NCBI GenBank assembly: GCA_014529385.2
Contig: CM043964.1
Location: 133,398,420-133,462,419, forward strand
Reading direction: 5' to 3'
Source: Adiantum capillus-veneris
Taxonomy: Eukaryota > Streptophyta > Polypodiopsida > Polypodiales > Pteridaceae
DNA: 64,000 nucleotides
Made by a program: the position numbers and the translations under genes. Below, one piece after another: positions 19,791 to 32,292 of this stretch (its first letter is position 1; every line of letters starts with the position of its first letter). Under the pieces are notes generated by a model. It saw only the letters and a list, made by a program, of their open reading frames with translations. It ran no database searches and had not been told where the DNA came from.

Positions 19791-22700
19791 TCAAATCTCT
19801 CCATGTGTCTTCTTCTTTGAAACCTCCCATTCATTGTATGTTACTTGGCACATCAGTCCCAATTTGACTTTCTGCGACTCATGAGAAATATCTCGCACAA
19901 CCGCATGTTGAAGGGTGCAAAAACTATTGTGTAAGTTTATTAAAACAATGTCACAAAGTTCTATCCATGGTGGAGGATAACCAGGAGATCCAAGCTTTGT
20001 TAAGCTCTTACACAACTCAAGGTCTTGCATTTCATAGATGCCACAATCTCCATTTTGCCGATCGGGTAGAAGAAAACATTTGTGCTTGATATTAGAGATT
20101 GGCATTATCTCCAAGCATTGAGTGTTGAGACTCATAGCTGAAATCACTTTCATTTCCGTGCCTTCATTTCTTGGAAGACCATTCAATCCTTCACCGTTGT
20201 TAGCAAAACTACCAACAAAGAATACACCAATGTTTCCATGGCTTGCATGGCTGAAAAACTGTTTTATCTCACATAATCTGTTACCTCCTTGGCTACAAAA
20301 TGTAATCACCTGCTCTTCGGCCTTATACTTTTCTCCTCTCAAAAAGACCTTGGTAAATGTATCCAATTGATTGGTAACAAATCGCATCTCCAAAAATATT
20401 GAAGGTACAATCTCTCTGCATCAATAATGGTCCTAAATTTCCTCTTATGTGGAATCACCAACACTCCCTTGTTGTCCAAAATTTCTTTGCATGGACAAGG
20501 CTCTAGAAGTCCTTGAGCTTGAAATTTTAGTGTGATTTTCTCAGAAGATGCAACAAGCACACCTTTTTTGTGCCATGAGTGACACAAAACACCAGGATCT
20601 TTGTCGAATAGAATACCTTCATGCTTTTGCAAACATGCATGCACGGTTAAAAGAAGTCGTTCTTGGGGTTGCAAGCCATCTTCTTCCATCAACATATTTT
20701 GCGGAGTCTTTGTAAATAGAACCCTACAATGGTAGTGAGCATAGCTCATTTCATTTTCCTTGTTGTTTGTCGATATTGCTACAAATCCACTTACATTTCT
20801 CTCATTCATGTAGCACCATATGCCATCATGTCCACTATTTCGTAGTACATCATCAAGCATTTCTGCACTTCCTAGTAAAATTTCACATAAATAATCTGTT
20901 AAACACTAGCAAACGTGTTCAAGACTTGAAAAACACAAATTCAAGATATATCCTTACCAGCAACATGTTCCAAAGGAGAAGAGTTGGGTCCATTACTCTC
21001 CTCTGATAAAATACGCCAGTTACGTGTCACATCCAATGCCTCTTGTGACCATCCATAAGACCTTGTGTAGTTATAAAAGATATGGCCAATATCTATTAAA
21101 AGTAATCCAAGATTCTTCAGCTTCTTTTGGATGCTTGTCACAACATTTAAAACATGGGGTAAACACCACATTATAAACTTTTGGTGCTCCTTAGCCGTAA
21201 ACATGTTATTATGCTGGCTTGGGGTGATGGAAGGCCATCGCCCTTGGTGTTTGAAGGACTTCGAAATTGCCTGACTAACTTCTTTTGTGCATGAATCTAT
21301 GAGTTTATTTTCATTGTTGCTTGAAACTTCAAAAATACTCTTGGTGTACTTCTTGAAAAGATTTAGGGTGAGAATGTGCATGACATCAAAGACTAAATCC
21401 CTGCTGATGTCAAACCCATAAAGCTCGTATAGTACCCATCGACAAGATTCACCTAACGACAAAACAACATCATACTCATAACATGTATTGAAGAGTTCAA
21501 TTGTATGAAATAATAAACATATGCTAAAAATAAAAAATTGGCTCCACGCACATATCAAATGCTTAAAATCCCATGTAGCATGCATAAACAAGATTTACTT
21601 ACCTGTAAGTCCAGCATTTGCAAGTTTCTTCTCTTTGGCCTTCTTTGTTGACTCACGCTTTGAGAGGCCTATCGCTTCATACATCTCACCAACCTTCCTT
21701 TTTGGAGCTGAATATCGACCTTGAAATCTGTTTTTATCATAAACATAAAATGGAATTCTCCGATTTTGTTCTACCTTACTTGTCATTGGACGATCTCTAC
21801 GTCAACCATTCTTTCCACCCTCTTTCAGCAATCCAAGTTTGCATAGACCAGGATGGTCTCCTGCCCAAAACATCAACAAGGCATGCAACTTGCATCCATC
21901 GCGGCCATTCTCAAAAATTTCATTCGCAATAAGTTCAGATGGATAGCAATATTTCACCATAAACACATCCAAGAAAGCTGAAACTAACTCATCTATTAGC
22001 GGTGTCAAAAAATATTTCAAGATATCTCCATGTCGTTGTTCTAGTTTAATCAAACTAAAAGGTATAAAAAGAAGAGGTAAAGGGACAATCTTGCTTCCCT
22101 GATTTGCATTGACAATTGACATCTCCAAAACTCCAACTTCTTTTTGCTTTGTAGATGCCGCCTGGAACCCATCCCAATGACTGATTACAACAAAATTCCT
22201 CGGGTCACCCTTCAAAATGCAATGATCAATGTCAAGTAAGTTCATATACAAGTAGCTTTGTAAAATGAAATGCCATGTAAAGTAATTTCATCTTGTGAAA
22301 ACATATTTATGATGCAAGAAAAAGTGATACTAAATGCTACTTCATTGATAATAATTTAAACATATAAGAAAGAAACTTGCCTTTGTCAATTCTTGCTCCT
22401 TTTGAATCCAACACTTGCACTTGGTGCATTGAAATCGGTACTCCTTTTCTTCAGCATGCCAGCCATGAAGAAGCTCCTTACTTTTCATAAAGAGAGGAAA
22501 TGACTTGTAAATCTTTTGACACTTGTCATTTTGGCATACAATTGGAAGCTCCCAAATTGCATTTGGATCCCAAAACTCTCGAAACATTTTCACCTTCTCG
22601 CCGTCCCAAAGCTCTTTCACATTTCTTTGTTGTTCTACACTATTTGGCTCCAACCATTTTCCCCTTTCTTGTCACATAGCAAGAAACTCGTGACAATTTG

Positions 22701-23355
22701 TTGAGCTTTGATATAAAAGTTTCAATTGATCCACAAAGGATATGTAGTCAAAAGGAACCATATGCTTGCAAGACTTTCCACATGTATCACAAGAGACAGA
22801 GCACATATTGCAATCATACTTGGCTCTACAAAAATCATTGGAGCTTGATGGACAAATACACCTCCTTCGATTGAAGACTCTTGGTTGGTGGCTACATTTC
22901 TATGAGCCCACACATAATCGCCATCGTTTGGGTTCAAACATTCCCAAAGAACGATACCGAAACAATTGCTCTAAGTTTTGAGCAATGGGCTCTATAATCA
23001 CTTTCTTCCCATTACATAATAGAAATGAAGCCAACGAGATTTCTTCCTTGTTAGAAACTGATCTCCTTCCCTTACAAGGTTGTACACCTGAAAACAACAT
23101 TTTCAATATTTTGTTTTGCATCGCAAGTGGGGCTCTAAATTGATCCCATAATGCTTGCATATTTGCAGTCCAATCTAGCATTTTCCTACTAATGTCAAAT
23201 ATATCTTCACCACCACCTGATTGGGCTTCATCATCATCTCCTTGTTGCTGAGAACATGAATTATGTTTGGTGTGCCCATGATAAACACTACCAAGGAAAT
23301 GGTCTTCTAGATTCTCCTCAATAAGAAACAATGGGGCTTCAATGTTTGATTCCAT
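19791..23355 (-). pseudogene. TNP2-like (CACTA/CMC superfamily) transposase, four exons
   Basis: Putative cut-and-paste DNA transposase of about 1050 residues. Exon 1 is 23355-22381, exon 2 is 22209-21603, exon 3 is 21452-20958 and exon 4 is 20871-19791. Intron phases agree (0, 1, 1). Two introns have GT-AG borders, and the first has a GC donor (AAAG|GCAAGT). Exon 1 has a Cys-rich zinc-binding region (CNMCSVSCDTCGKSC; CQNDKC..CTKCKCW). Exon 2 has DPRNFVVISHWDGFQ and FLTPLIDELV, resembling the TNP2 core. Exon 3 has FDVMH, a TNP2-type motif. Damage: TAG at 22900-22902, TGA at 22672-22674, TGA at 21802-21804 and a one-base shift near 20395. The family assignment rests on motif resemblance; Plavaka or a related group is the alternative. 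Confidence 0.6.
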
Positions 23356-24079
23356 ATGTTATGGACATGCGTGTATTAAAAACTTGCAAAAATGAGCATC
23401 ACACAAACAAATAAATAGCTTGAACTAAAGCCACAACATTTATATCCACATGATGGTAAAATGAGCATTCACTAAGAAAATAATAGATCAAAATATGGAG
23501 GCAGCATACACAATTGCATGTTAAATCAATGGCTGATTCCCATCAGCTTGAAGAATGAGGTAAGGACAAAGACGGACCGCAACCATATCAAAAGCTATAA
23601 GATGCCGTTGAAGCCAAATAAATAGTTTGAAAGATGCTAATGAAGTTCGAGTTTGAGGAGCGATTGCATTTGCAGATAGGTTGTAAAGTAAAACTTCTTC
23701 CAAGTAAGGAAACTTTTAGGAGAGAACATACATGTCACCATTAGGAGAGAACTTTTTGTGTCACGATTGATCCGATCGGCAATACCTACAAACTAGTAAC
23801 GATCTTGGAGGAGATGCATACAAGACAAACCAATGCATGGTTTAAAAATCCTCAGTTCACATTGTTAGACAAATTGCATTAGTAAATGAATCCTCCAATA
23901 TACATGATCAACATGGCACAAAGATGCTAATAAGATTTATGGGGACAGCAAGGATGATCATCATGAGGACAAAGGATCATACTAATGCCACATGCATTCA
24001 AGATGCAAGCAAAGATGCTCAAAGTTAGGGAGGAGTCCTCTTGTTACATTTTCAACATGTAGGTTTTGCAGTGCGTGAA
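23356..24079. other. Stretch without a recognised gene
   Basis: AT-rich sequence upstream of the transposase pseudogene. A 60-codon minus-strand frame at 23521-23703 shows no recognisable domain. No CACTA terminal inverted repeat could be fixed here or beyond 19353. Confidence 0.45.
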
Positions 24080-24935
24080 CCACCTCTTATGGGGGTCACT
24101 TATTTAATAAGTGACTTGGGGAGTAATTTAAGGAATCGTGGGTTGAATTGACTTTGCTCGACTCAATAGGTTGACACCTATATGAGGAGAGGGTGGGCGT
24201 CAGTTGAAGGGGGAGGAGAAGATAGGGAGCTTCTCAGTAGAACCAACGTTTTCAGCATATAGTAGCAAACAATTTTCAACCTTTTCTCAGCGGTAGAACC
24301 AACATTTCAGCATCAACCTAGTCAATGTTTTTGTGCTCACCTTTTAGCCCTTAGTCTCTTTGTACCCATGGCATCAGCCTCGCATATACCGCAGCAGCAC
24401 CTCAGCGTTTCCAATTTTCAACCATAGCACCGTCTTCGACCTCTCCGTCTTTGACACAGAACCATCATCGACTTCAGAACTGTCGTCGACTTCACCATCT
24501 TCGACACAGAACCATCATCGACTTCATCGTCATCGACAAAGACCCTTATGTCTTCAACATAGAGCCCGCAGTACTCCGACATAGAACCCGTCGTCGACAT
24601 CTCCGTCTTTGACATAGATCATCAGTACCCCGTCATCGTCATCGTCGACATAGAACATTAGCACCTCGTCGTCGACATCATCGTCTTCGACATAGACCCA
24701 TTAGTACCTCAGTACCCAATACCCAGCATCAGTATCCATTAGCATCAACATCTCAACCTTTAGTCATTGTATCAGCATTGTGCATGAATAAAGAAAGTAC
24801 TTGCTTTGGCAACAGAGCAAGGAGGCCCTTGAGGGTTGGGATCCAACATCCCTGTGTCGTCTCTCTTATCTCTCTTTCTTTCTATTTGATTGAGTTCTTT
24901 GAAGTGAAGTAAAGCAACCCTTGTGTTTGTGTGTA
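24080..24935 (+). repeat. LTR-like sequence with degenerate GAC-type repeats
   Basis: The order resembles a plant LTR: a TATA-like CACCTATATGAGG near 24175, then a leader, then a poly(A)-signal-like GAATAAAG near 24786, followed by CT-rich sequence. Between about 24430 and 24700 there are many imperfect copies of a unit near CATCGTCGACATAGA. No second copy exists in the window, so the borders are uncertain. It could be a solo LTR. Confidence 0.3.
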
Positions 24936-25029
24936 TCACAAACTGGTGATGTGGCTGCCTAGTACACACACACCCGCCCTGGCACACAGTCCCGGTGGCT
25001 GCTCCGAAAGACGGGCTGAAGTGATGACA

Positions 25030-25615
<586 letters not shown>

Positions 25616-25627
25616 TGGTATCAGAGC
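25616..25627 (+). promoter_or_regulatory. Primer-binding site of element F
   Basis: TGGTATCAGAGC, a perfect initiator tRNA-Met type site, followed by a leader and a gag start at 25679. Confidence 0.85.
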
Positions 25628-25678
25628 ACGGATGATTTCTCTTCTACCGGAAAATCCGATCCTTTTTACGCGGCACTT

Positions 25679-26029
25679 ATGGATTCAAGAAAAGGACAAT
25701 TGACTTCTTCGGCATCCGACGATGCGGGAAGAGATCACGAAGAAGATTCACGTGAGTACAGCCCGCCTCGGCCTACTCAAGTGGAGCTTGAAGAGATGGA
25801 GCATCGGAGATTGATTGACAATGCAACAAAGATGATGCTAAATTTTGTGAAGGACCCAAGATTTGCAAAATTTATGACCCAGACCGCCTTCGATGAGGAG
25901 CACTCACAGTGGCAGAAAATCACAAAGCCACCCCTCAAACTGGTGCTCAAACAACTCCTACGCCAAGTGTCACAAAGTGATGATGTAGCTATCGAGAGCA
26001 AAAACCCTAATTTCTTCCAAAAACCCTAA
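25679..26029 (+). pseudogene. Element F gag N-terminal fragment
   Basis: ATG at 25679 opens MDSRKGQLTSSASDDAGRDH and leads to the segment MEHRRLIDNATKMMLNFVKD. That segment appears again, diverged, at 26402 (MIGDATKMMLNFAKD). The frame ends at 26029 within the CCCTAA-rich stretch. It is the 5' part of a gag that has been rearranged. Confidence 0.7.
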
Positions 26030-26104
26030 TTCTTGCAAACCCTAATTTTTGGAAACCCTAACCCTAATTGCTGACTGAAACCCTAATGTGACTGAAAACC
26101 CTAA
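26001..26104 (+). repeat. Cluster of seven CCCTAA telomere-like motifs
   Basis: Seven copies of CCCTAA, mostly as AAACCCTAA, occur in about 104 bp with variable spacers. This is the plant telomere unit and the core of the telo-box promoter motif. It sits between the truncated gag and an LTR-derived segment. Confidence 0.85.
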
Positions 26105-26390
26105 AGTAGGCGATTGAAATGCCACGTGGCAAGCAGTACGGATTTTTGGAAATTGCGGAGCTGAAAAGCAGTTTGAGCGACGCCTCCTTGTTGCTTTTCT
26201 CCACGCATGATATGATGTGAGAGAGAGAGAAGGATACTTGCTTTATTTTAATGGAATACGCAAGAGGGCTTGAGAGAGAACATGCTTTATTTCTTTTGGA
26301 AGCTTTTGGGGCTCTGCTTTTGAGCATCCCTTGTAATTTTTAAATAAGCGGTGAGGGGCTCAATCTGGAGAGCATCTGGACGAGAGATGG
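26105..26390 (+). repeat. LTR-derived segment duplicated inside element F
   Basis: Shares GAAGCTTTTGGGGCTCTGCTTTT, CATCCCTTGTAAT and AGAGCATCTGGACGAGAG with the LTR region at 25295-25405. It runs directly into gag sequence without a primer-binding site. The LTR end and leader are therefore missing, so this is a rearrangement product and not a functional LTR. Confidence 0.6.
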
Positions 26391-27969
26391 AGCGTCAATG
26401 ATTGATCGGCGACGCAACAAAGATGATGCTTAATTTTGCCAAGGACCCGAGAATGGAAAAATATATGAGCAAGACCTCTCTGGAGGAGGTGCACACACAG
26501 TGGCAGAAAACCACAACACCAACCCCGAAACCCGCTCTCAAGAAACCTCCTGTTTCCAAGACATATACAGAGAAGGAAGTAGAAGAGGTGGTTGATGCAC
26601 GGATTGCTCATCTTTTTGACGTGCAGAACAAAGCTAAAAAGCACGGCAAAAGGAAGAAGAAAGGCACTGACTTCCTGGGTTATTTGGGTCATCAGTCGAC
26701 ATTTGACAAAGCAAAGAAACAGAAGAAGCGTGTTCACTTTGAAGGAGTACCCAGTTCTTCTTCTTCTTCTTTTGACAGTTCTTCTAGAGCTCTTCAAATT
26801 CGAGCGAAGAAGACAAAAAAGGCAAAAAGTGAAGCAAGAAACAACGCTTTGGAAAGGGCAAGAAAAAGACAAAGAAGTCTAAATCTCGCCCAGTGACTGA
26901 CAGTTCTACAAAGGACTCGTCTACAGACAGTTCAGACTCCAATGATGCCAACTAGATATAAAGATGCTTCGAAGGCTTTGTCTTTTATAGAGCAGTTTGA
27001 CATCGCTTTCGCGGGAGGTCGCTACTCAGAGCACTCCAAGATTTGGAGAGCTGCCTCTTATTTTAAGGGGAATGCTCGAACTTGGTGTTCCACGCTTCTA
27101 TTAAACAAGACTGCGCCAGTTAAATGGCTGAAATTTAAAAGGATTTTTATTTCTTCTTGGTTGATTCGAGAGTATGAACGCGATATACAACTGCTTGGAA
27201 CCATCTTCGGATGACCAAGAGAGATACAGTGGATGCTTACTGTGAGAGATTCTGGAGCTCTTTTGTACCCGCCTCTTCATTCAAGAAGATCTCGTTCAGA
27301 GAACAGATTGAGCGGTTTACCTTAGGTCTACCTACAGAGATCCGAGATCATGGCTTAGAACAAAAGTCAGCTTCTATTCAGGAGTTGATGAGCCATGTGA
27401 AACAGGGCTTTGCCATTCACGCTGGCAGTCTGATCTACCCCACCGATGAGGTCATGACACAACGAGCCGAAAAGACTTCAGCAAATGAAAGTAGAAAGAG
27501 AAAGAGCAACCCAGAAAAGAAGGATGCACGACCCAAGCTTACTCCTCAGGAGAGAGCTTGCTTCATCAGGGAGGGGAAGTGCTTTGGATGCGGGGAACAT
27601 GGACATATCTCCGCGAAGTGCCCTAACAAGGCACCGAATGAACAAGATGAAGAAAGGCCAAAAAGTTCTAAAGCAACTGAGAGACGTGGCAGAAAAGGCA
27701 GACTAAAAAAAGCAGAATTGGTACCACATGGCGTGGGACCTGAACCGAATCAAATGAGTGAAAGTACAAACTTTGCCGCTTTTGGGGGTAAAGTGAAGGA
27801 TCAGGAAGCTCTTTTGAAGGAGCCAAGGCCAACTTCTTTTCACTTGGAATTGGCGGCTCGATTTGGAATTACTCCCGACAGGCTGAGGCCACAGGCGGAG
27901 GTAGTTCGAGTGTCACCCGGACGGGATGTTGCCATTACACCGAGCATTGGAAAACTTTGCTTGCAATGA
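26391..27969 (+). pseudogene. Element F gag with CCHC zinc knuckle
   Basis: The N-terminal part (26402-26896) is Lys- and Ser-rich (KKHGKRKKKG, PSSSSSSFDSSSR). The gag core follows at 26942 (ALSFIEQFDIAFAGGRYSEH, NARTWCSTLL). One frameshift near 27210 leads to the second half (REQIERFTLGLPTEIRDHGL) and an intact knuckle CFGCGEHGHISAKC. The core resembles that of element E (LAFIQQFDAAFGDERF). A stop at about 26896 and the shift make it non-functional. Confidence 0.8.
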
Positions 27970-28100
27970 CAGGGGTGTTCAGGGCACGCGAGTGACGTTC
28001 TACTCGAAATCCCTTGGTACCACATGAACTACGCCGTGGTTGACTACCAGGCCGAGAAAGCGACTTTGACAAATAAAGGGCTCACAGATTGTACTTAATG
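27770..28100 (+). pseudogene. Element F protease remnant
   Basis: The N-terminal part reads LLKEPRPTSFHLELAARFGI, where gypsy proteases have a DSG or DPG active site. The catalytic triad is no longer visible. After the stop at 27967-27969 the sequence DVLLEIPWYHMNYAVVDYQ resembles the protease end. Confidence 0.55.
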
Positions 28101-28278
28101 AACTTCAGTTTCTAGAAGAGAACTGAACGATGGATGAAGGTCGAATATGTTTTGACCTGAACAAAAGAACACCAAGATTTTTCTCCACACTCATGCTGAT
28201 TGTTTTTTTAGAGGGCCTGGAGATCATACCATTGATCTGATACCTGGAAGCACACCACCGAATCGGCCACCTTACCGT

Positions 28279-29046
28279 GTGAGCCGAGCACAAAATAAAG
28301 AGATTATGAACCAAGTGAAAGACCTCTTGGAAAAGGGTCTTGTTCAGCCTAGTACTTCACCGTATTGCTCTCTAGTGCTGTTGGTTTTGAAGAAAGACGG
28401 ATCTTGGAGAATGTGCATCGATTATAGAGCTCTCAACAAAATCACCATCAAGAATAGATTTCCGATTCCTAGGATCGATGATATACTTGGTAGATTACAG
28501 GGATCCTCGTGCTTTAGCAGGATTGATCTGAAGAGTGGATATCATCAGATCAGGATCACGCTGAGAGACGTCTACAAGACAGCTTTTCGGACGACTTTTG
28601 GGTTATTTGAGTTTTTGGTGATGCCTTTTGGCTTAACCAATACTCCTGCGACATTTAACCGGATGATGGACATGATTTTTCAAGAGTACACGCTATTTGT
28701 TTGCACTTTCTTTGACGACATCATTGTTTTCTCCAAGAATGAGGTAGAACACAAAGATCATATGCTTCAGGTCTTTCAAGCATTACGAGATCACAAGTTA
28801 GTGATTAATGCAAAGAAAAGTTATTTTTTCCTACCAGAGATACACTTTTTGGGACACATTGTCTCAACAGCAGGAGTGCAAATGGATCTGGCCAAGATAG
28901 AGACTATCAATGATTGGCCCGATTTGAAGAATGTTCATGAAGTTAGAATCTTCTTGGGATTGTGTTTGTACTACGGGCGGTTCATTCGAAAGTTTGCAGA
29001 GGTTGCTTCCCCTTTGTATATCTTGACACAGAAAGGAGTCCCTTAA
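28279..29046 (+). pseudogene. Element F reverse transcriptase (truncated)
   Basis: Open for 255 codons with VLKKDGSWRMCIDYRALNK, FSRIDLKSGYHQIRI, MPFGLTNTPATFNRMM and catalytic FFDDIIVFS. The connection follows (FLGHIVSTAGVQMD, FLGLCLYYGRFIRKFAEVA). The sequence ends at 29046. RNase H and integrase are absent, and unrelated gag-like sequence follows, so the element was truncated by a rearrangement. Confidence 0.92.
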
Positions 29047-29830
29047 TGAACAAGCACTATTACACCTTATGCTGAGCCTAGTCTATCTACAGTAATGGTA
29101 GAGGGAGATTGGTATAATTCACATCCACCACCAATGGAGGAGCCTATGACTTATACTCCACCAGAGCTCGCACCAATGTATTATTTAGCTAATTAAGGTG
29201 TCATACCTCCTATGTAAGACCCATGATTAAGCCAAGAATGGGAAACTGTCACAATTGTGGTGCAGATGATCATTGGAAAAATGAATGGCAGAGCATGACA
29301 AAAAACTCAAGCCGGTTGAAGCTTATTGCATACAATGTTGCAAAAAGGGAGGACACTTTCCGGAAGATCGTCCTAAAAATCCTTTAAACAAGGGTAAAAT
29401 AGTAGTAAACGTAGTCCAAGAGATACCTAGTAGCTCGTCTGAGAGTGAACCGATTGTTCCAATTAAGGTAATCACTAGATCTCAGGCTAAGAAAAAGAAA
29501 CACAACTCCTCTGATGATTCGGAGACTACAAAATCTGCCTCTCAAAAGACCAAAAGAAGCATAAGTAAAAGGTATGAATTGAGAAGATAGAAACAAGGAG
29601 TTGAAATCGAGGAGAAAGCAAAACAGCTATTCTAGGAAAAGGTAAAAGAAACTGGAAGCGAAATCAAAGAAACAACCGCAAAATCTAGAGGATCAAATTT
29701 GGTTGATAAAATTTTTGAGCCTATTAATGTAGCCTTGGAAGCTTACCAAGCAGGACTTAAAGCAGGCCAAAACATGGAAAACAAGTGAAAGAACTATCCT
29801 TCTCCAGACATGGAAGCAGCTAAGCTTGAG
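29047..29830 (+). pseudogene. Gag fragment with two zinc knuckles, plus strand
   Basis: A decayed fragment: a Pro/Met-rich stretch (EPMTYTPPELAPMYY), a knuckle-like CHNCGADDHW and a second CIQCCKKGGHFPEDR. The sequence after it (PIVPIKVITRSQAKKKK) resembles the minus-strand gag of element T (HVVPINVLTQSMLQK). It ends near 29830, where the integrase of T begins on the other strand. It is probably a piece of a related Tat-type element in inverse orientation. Confidence 0.55.
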
Positions 29831-30584
29831 GCTTATCAAAATTTGGTAAGAATCACAAGGACTTTATCACCAACATTGATATCCTTGTCTTTAGATGACG
29901 GTCAAACCATTTTTTCCTCCTATCTTTCTCCACAAGTGCGTTTTGCACAGCCAATTGCCTCTCTTCATCTAGCCTTTCAAGGATATATAATCGCTCAACT
30001 AAGGGGTTACCATTCCAACCTTCTTGAGAAGCTACTTGAAGACTAGGAATGACAAACTCCCATGGCATAACCGCTTCTTGGCCATGCACCATCTTAAACG
30101 GTGTGCAGTTAATGGCAACTTTGTATGCAGTACGATAAGCCCATAAAGTTGAAGCCAACTTTAAATCCCAATCTGTGCGATGAGCCTCAACTGTCTTTGT
30201 CAAAATGGAAATGAGAGTTTTATTGGTACTCTTAGCTTGGCCATTTGCTTGTGGATAATAAGGTGTGGACTTATGGTGAGCTATCATGAATGGTAGTGAG
30301 TTCTTTTATCACTCCATTTATAAAATGAGTACCATTGTCACTCACAATCTCAAAGGGACAACCAAATCTTATAATAATGTTCTCAAAGAGAAACTTGGCA
30401 GTTGACCTCGCATCAGCCTTACATGTCTCCTTGGCTTCCGCCCACTTTGTTACATAGTCAGTGGTGACGATAATATATCGAGATTGAGTGCTACGAGCTG
30501 CCGGCTAATTGGGCCTACAAAGTCCAAACCCCATTTTTCAAATGGTTGAGTCACTTTAACAGGATGTAAGGGCATCTTATCCTT
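29830..30584 (-). pseudogene. Element T integrase
   Basis: Core motifs: WGLDFVGPI (first Asp, near 30520), CPFEIVSDNGTHF (second Asp, near 30340) and YPQANGQAKSTNKTL. In the last one the catalytic Glu of GQAES is changed to Lys. RRKKWFDRHLK and, after a shift, NVGDKVLVILTKF follow. The domain then stops abruptly near 29830. The stretch between the two Asp motifs holds several stops. Confidence 0.85.
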
Positions 30585-31263
30585 TCATTGTGTGACCTTG
30601 TAATGTTGGCATTCATCACATCCTTTTGCAAAAAGTGATGCATCCTTGAATAAGGTAGGCCACCAATAGCCTGATTGCAACACCTTTCTAGCTGTTAGTT
30701 TCCCTGAGAAATGTCCTCTGGCTATACCCATGTGGGCTTCTTGCAGTATATATAAATACTCATCCTCACGGGCACAACATCTAAGAATATCATCCTTCCC
30801 TAGCATGTAGAGAGTTCCTGTGATGAGAGAATAAGGTTCACACTCTTTTAACAGTTTTTGAGCTATGTCCTTACGAAGCTCTTTGGGTGGAAAACCGTTA
30901 ACTAAAAAGTTCACAATCTTCTCACTCCATTCAGGTACGGTCTCAACTAGGAATAGAGAAGTATCAGGCAATTCATCATCAACTCCAGGAGGGGCTTCAC
31001 CATTGGGTATGCGAGACAAATGATCCACCATGACATGTCTTTTACCAGGTCTCACCACAACAATCAAACTCAAGGAGAATTAACAACCATCGTGTAATTC
31101 TTCCCGTGGAACAAGGTTTATTTACTAGATACAACAAGGGTTGATGATCAAAATAGAAAACAAACTTGTTGGCTAGAAGGTAGTAGAAAAATTTCTTCAC
31201 TGCATAAATCATATCTAAACCCTCTCGCTCTGTAGTGGTGTAGTTTCTCTTGACATCATTCAA
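30585..31263 (-). pseudogene. Element T RNase H end and integrase zinc domain
   Basis: RNase H: NYTTTEREGLDMIYAVKKF (Glu) and FYFDHQPLLYLVNKP (Asp kept). A frameshift near 31062 falls inside the last strand, and VDHLSRIPNGEAPPG continues. The zinc domain reads AHMGIARGHFSGKLTARK, QSGYWWPTLFKDA and CDECQHYK with its His and Cys residues present. Confidence 0.85.
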
Positions 31264-31395
31264 TTGACGACTTGCAAGGCTAATGGGTAGTCAATTTATG
31301 TTCTCCTGGTTGAGCTAGAACACACCCAATAGCAAATTTTGATGCATCAATATACACATGGGAAATTCCAATCGGGCACTCGTAGAATAAGAGCG

Positions 31396-32292
31396 CTATT
31401 CAAGGTCTTTTTCAATGACATAAGCATGGTCACACTCCGCGGTCCAGTGGAACTCAATAAGAATCTTGTACAAAGGATGAGCTATCTCGACAAAGTTCAA
31501 AATAAACCGTCGGTAATAACCAACATGGCCCATGAACCTTTGAACTCCTTTATAGTTTGTAGGTGGTGGCAATTCAGCAATGGATTTAATTTTGCTCTCA
31601 TCTGTGGAAATCCCATTTTTGGACACCATATGCCCTAAAATGACTCCATGTTTAACCCAAAATTGGTATTTGAAGGTGTTTAAGGAGATGCGATACAATC
31701 TGCACTTCTCAAACACTTTTCGTAATCATGATAGATGTTCTTCCCAAGAGGAATAAACACAAAGGTCATCTAAGAAAGCTTCACAAAACTCGCTCAAATA
31801 TTCTCTAAAAGCAGTGTTTATTAATCTTTGAAAGGTAGCAGGGGCATTGGTTAAGCCAAAAGCCATAACACAAAATGAGAACACTCCAAATTCAGTTATA
31901 AAGGTTGATTTAGCTTGGTCCTCTAGCACAATTGTGATTTGATTGTAGCCAGAGTACCCATCTAAAAAGCTATAAGCTTCCTTCCCTGCAACTCTTTGAA
32001 GCACATGTTCTGAATATGGCAAGGGGTATGGTCCCTCCTTGTGGCATCATTGACCTTCTTGAGATCCACGCACACTCTTTCCCATTATTTTTTGACACAT
32101 CACTATTGGAGACACCCATTCTGAGTGCTCAATAGGGTATATGAACCCGCATTTCACAAGCTTTTCTATCTCTTCTTGAATGATCTTTGCATATTTAGGA
32201 TTCATTGGGTAGGGTCGTTGTTGCTGAACTGGTTTAGCCATGCTATTCATGGGGATTGTGTGTTGCATCACGGAAGGTGGAACACCTTTCAT
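31396..32292 (-). pseudogene. Element T reverse transcriptase
   Basis: Motifs: YPMNPKYAKIIQEEIEKLV, KCGFIYPIEHSEWVSPIV, YSFLDGYSGYNQITI, FVSF-type VMAFGLTNAPATFQRLI and catalytic FLDDLCVYS. The region around 32030-32070 that should hold the DYRxLN motif is disrupted by a stop. The frame is otherwise shared with the upstream linker and protease end. Confidence 0.88.
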
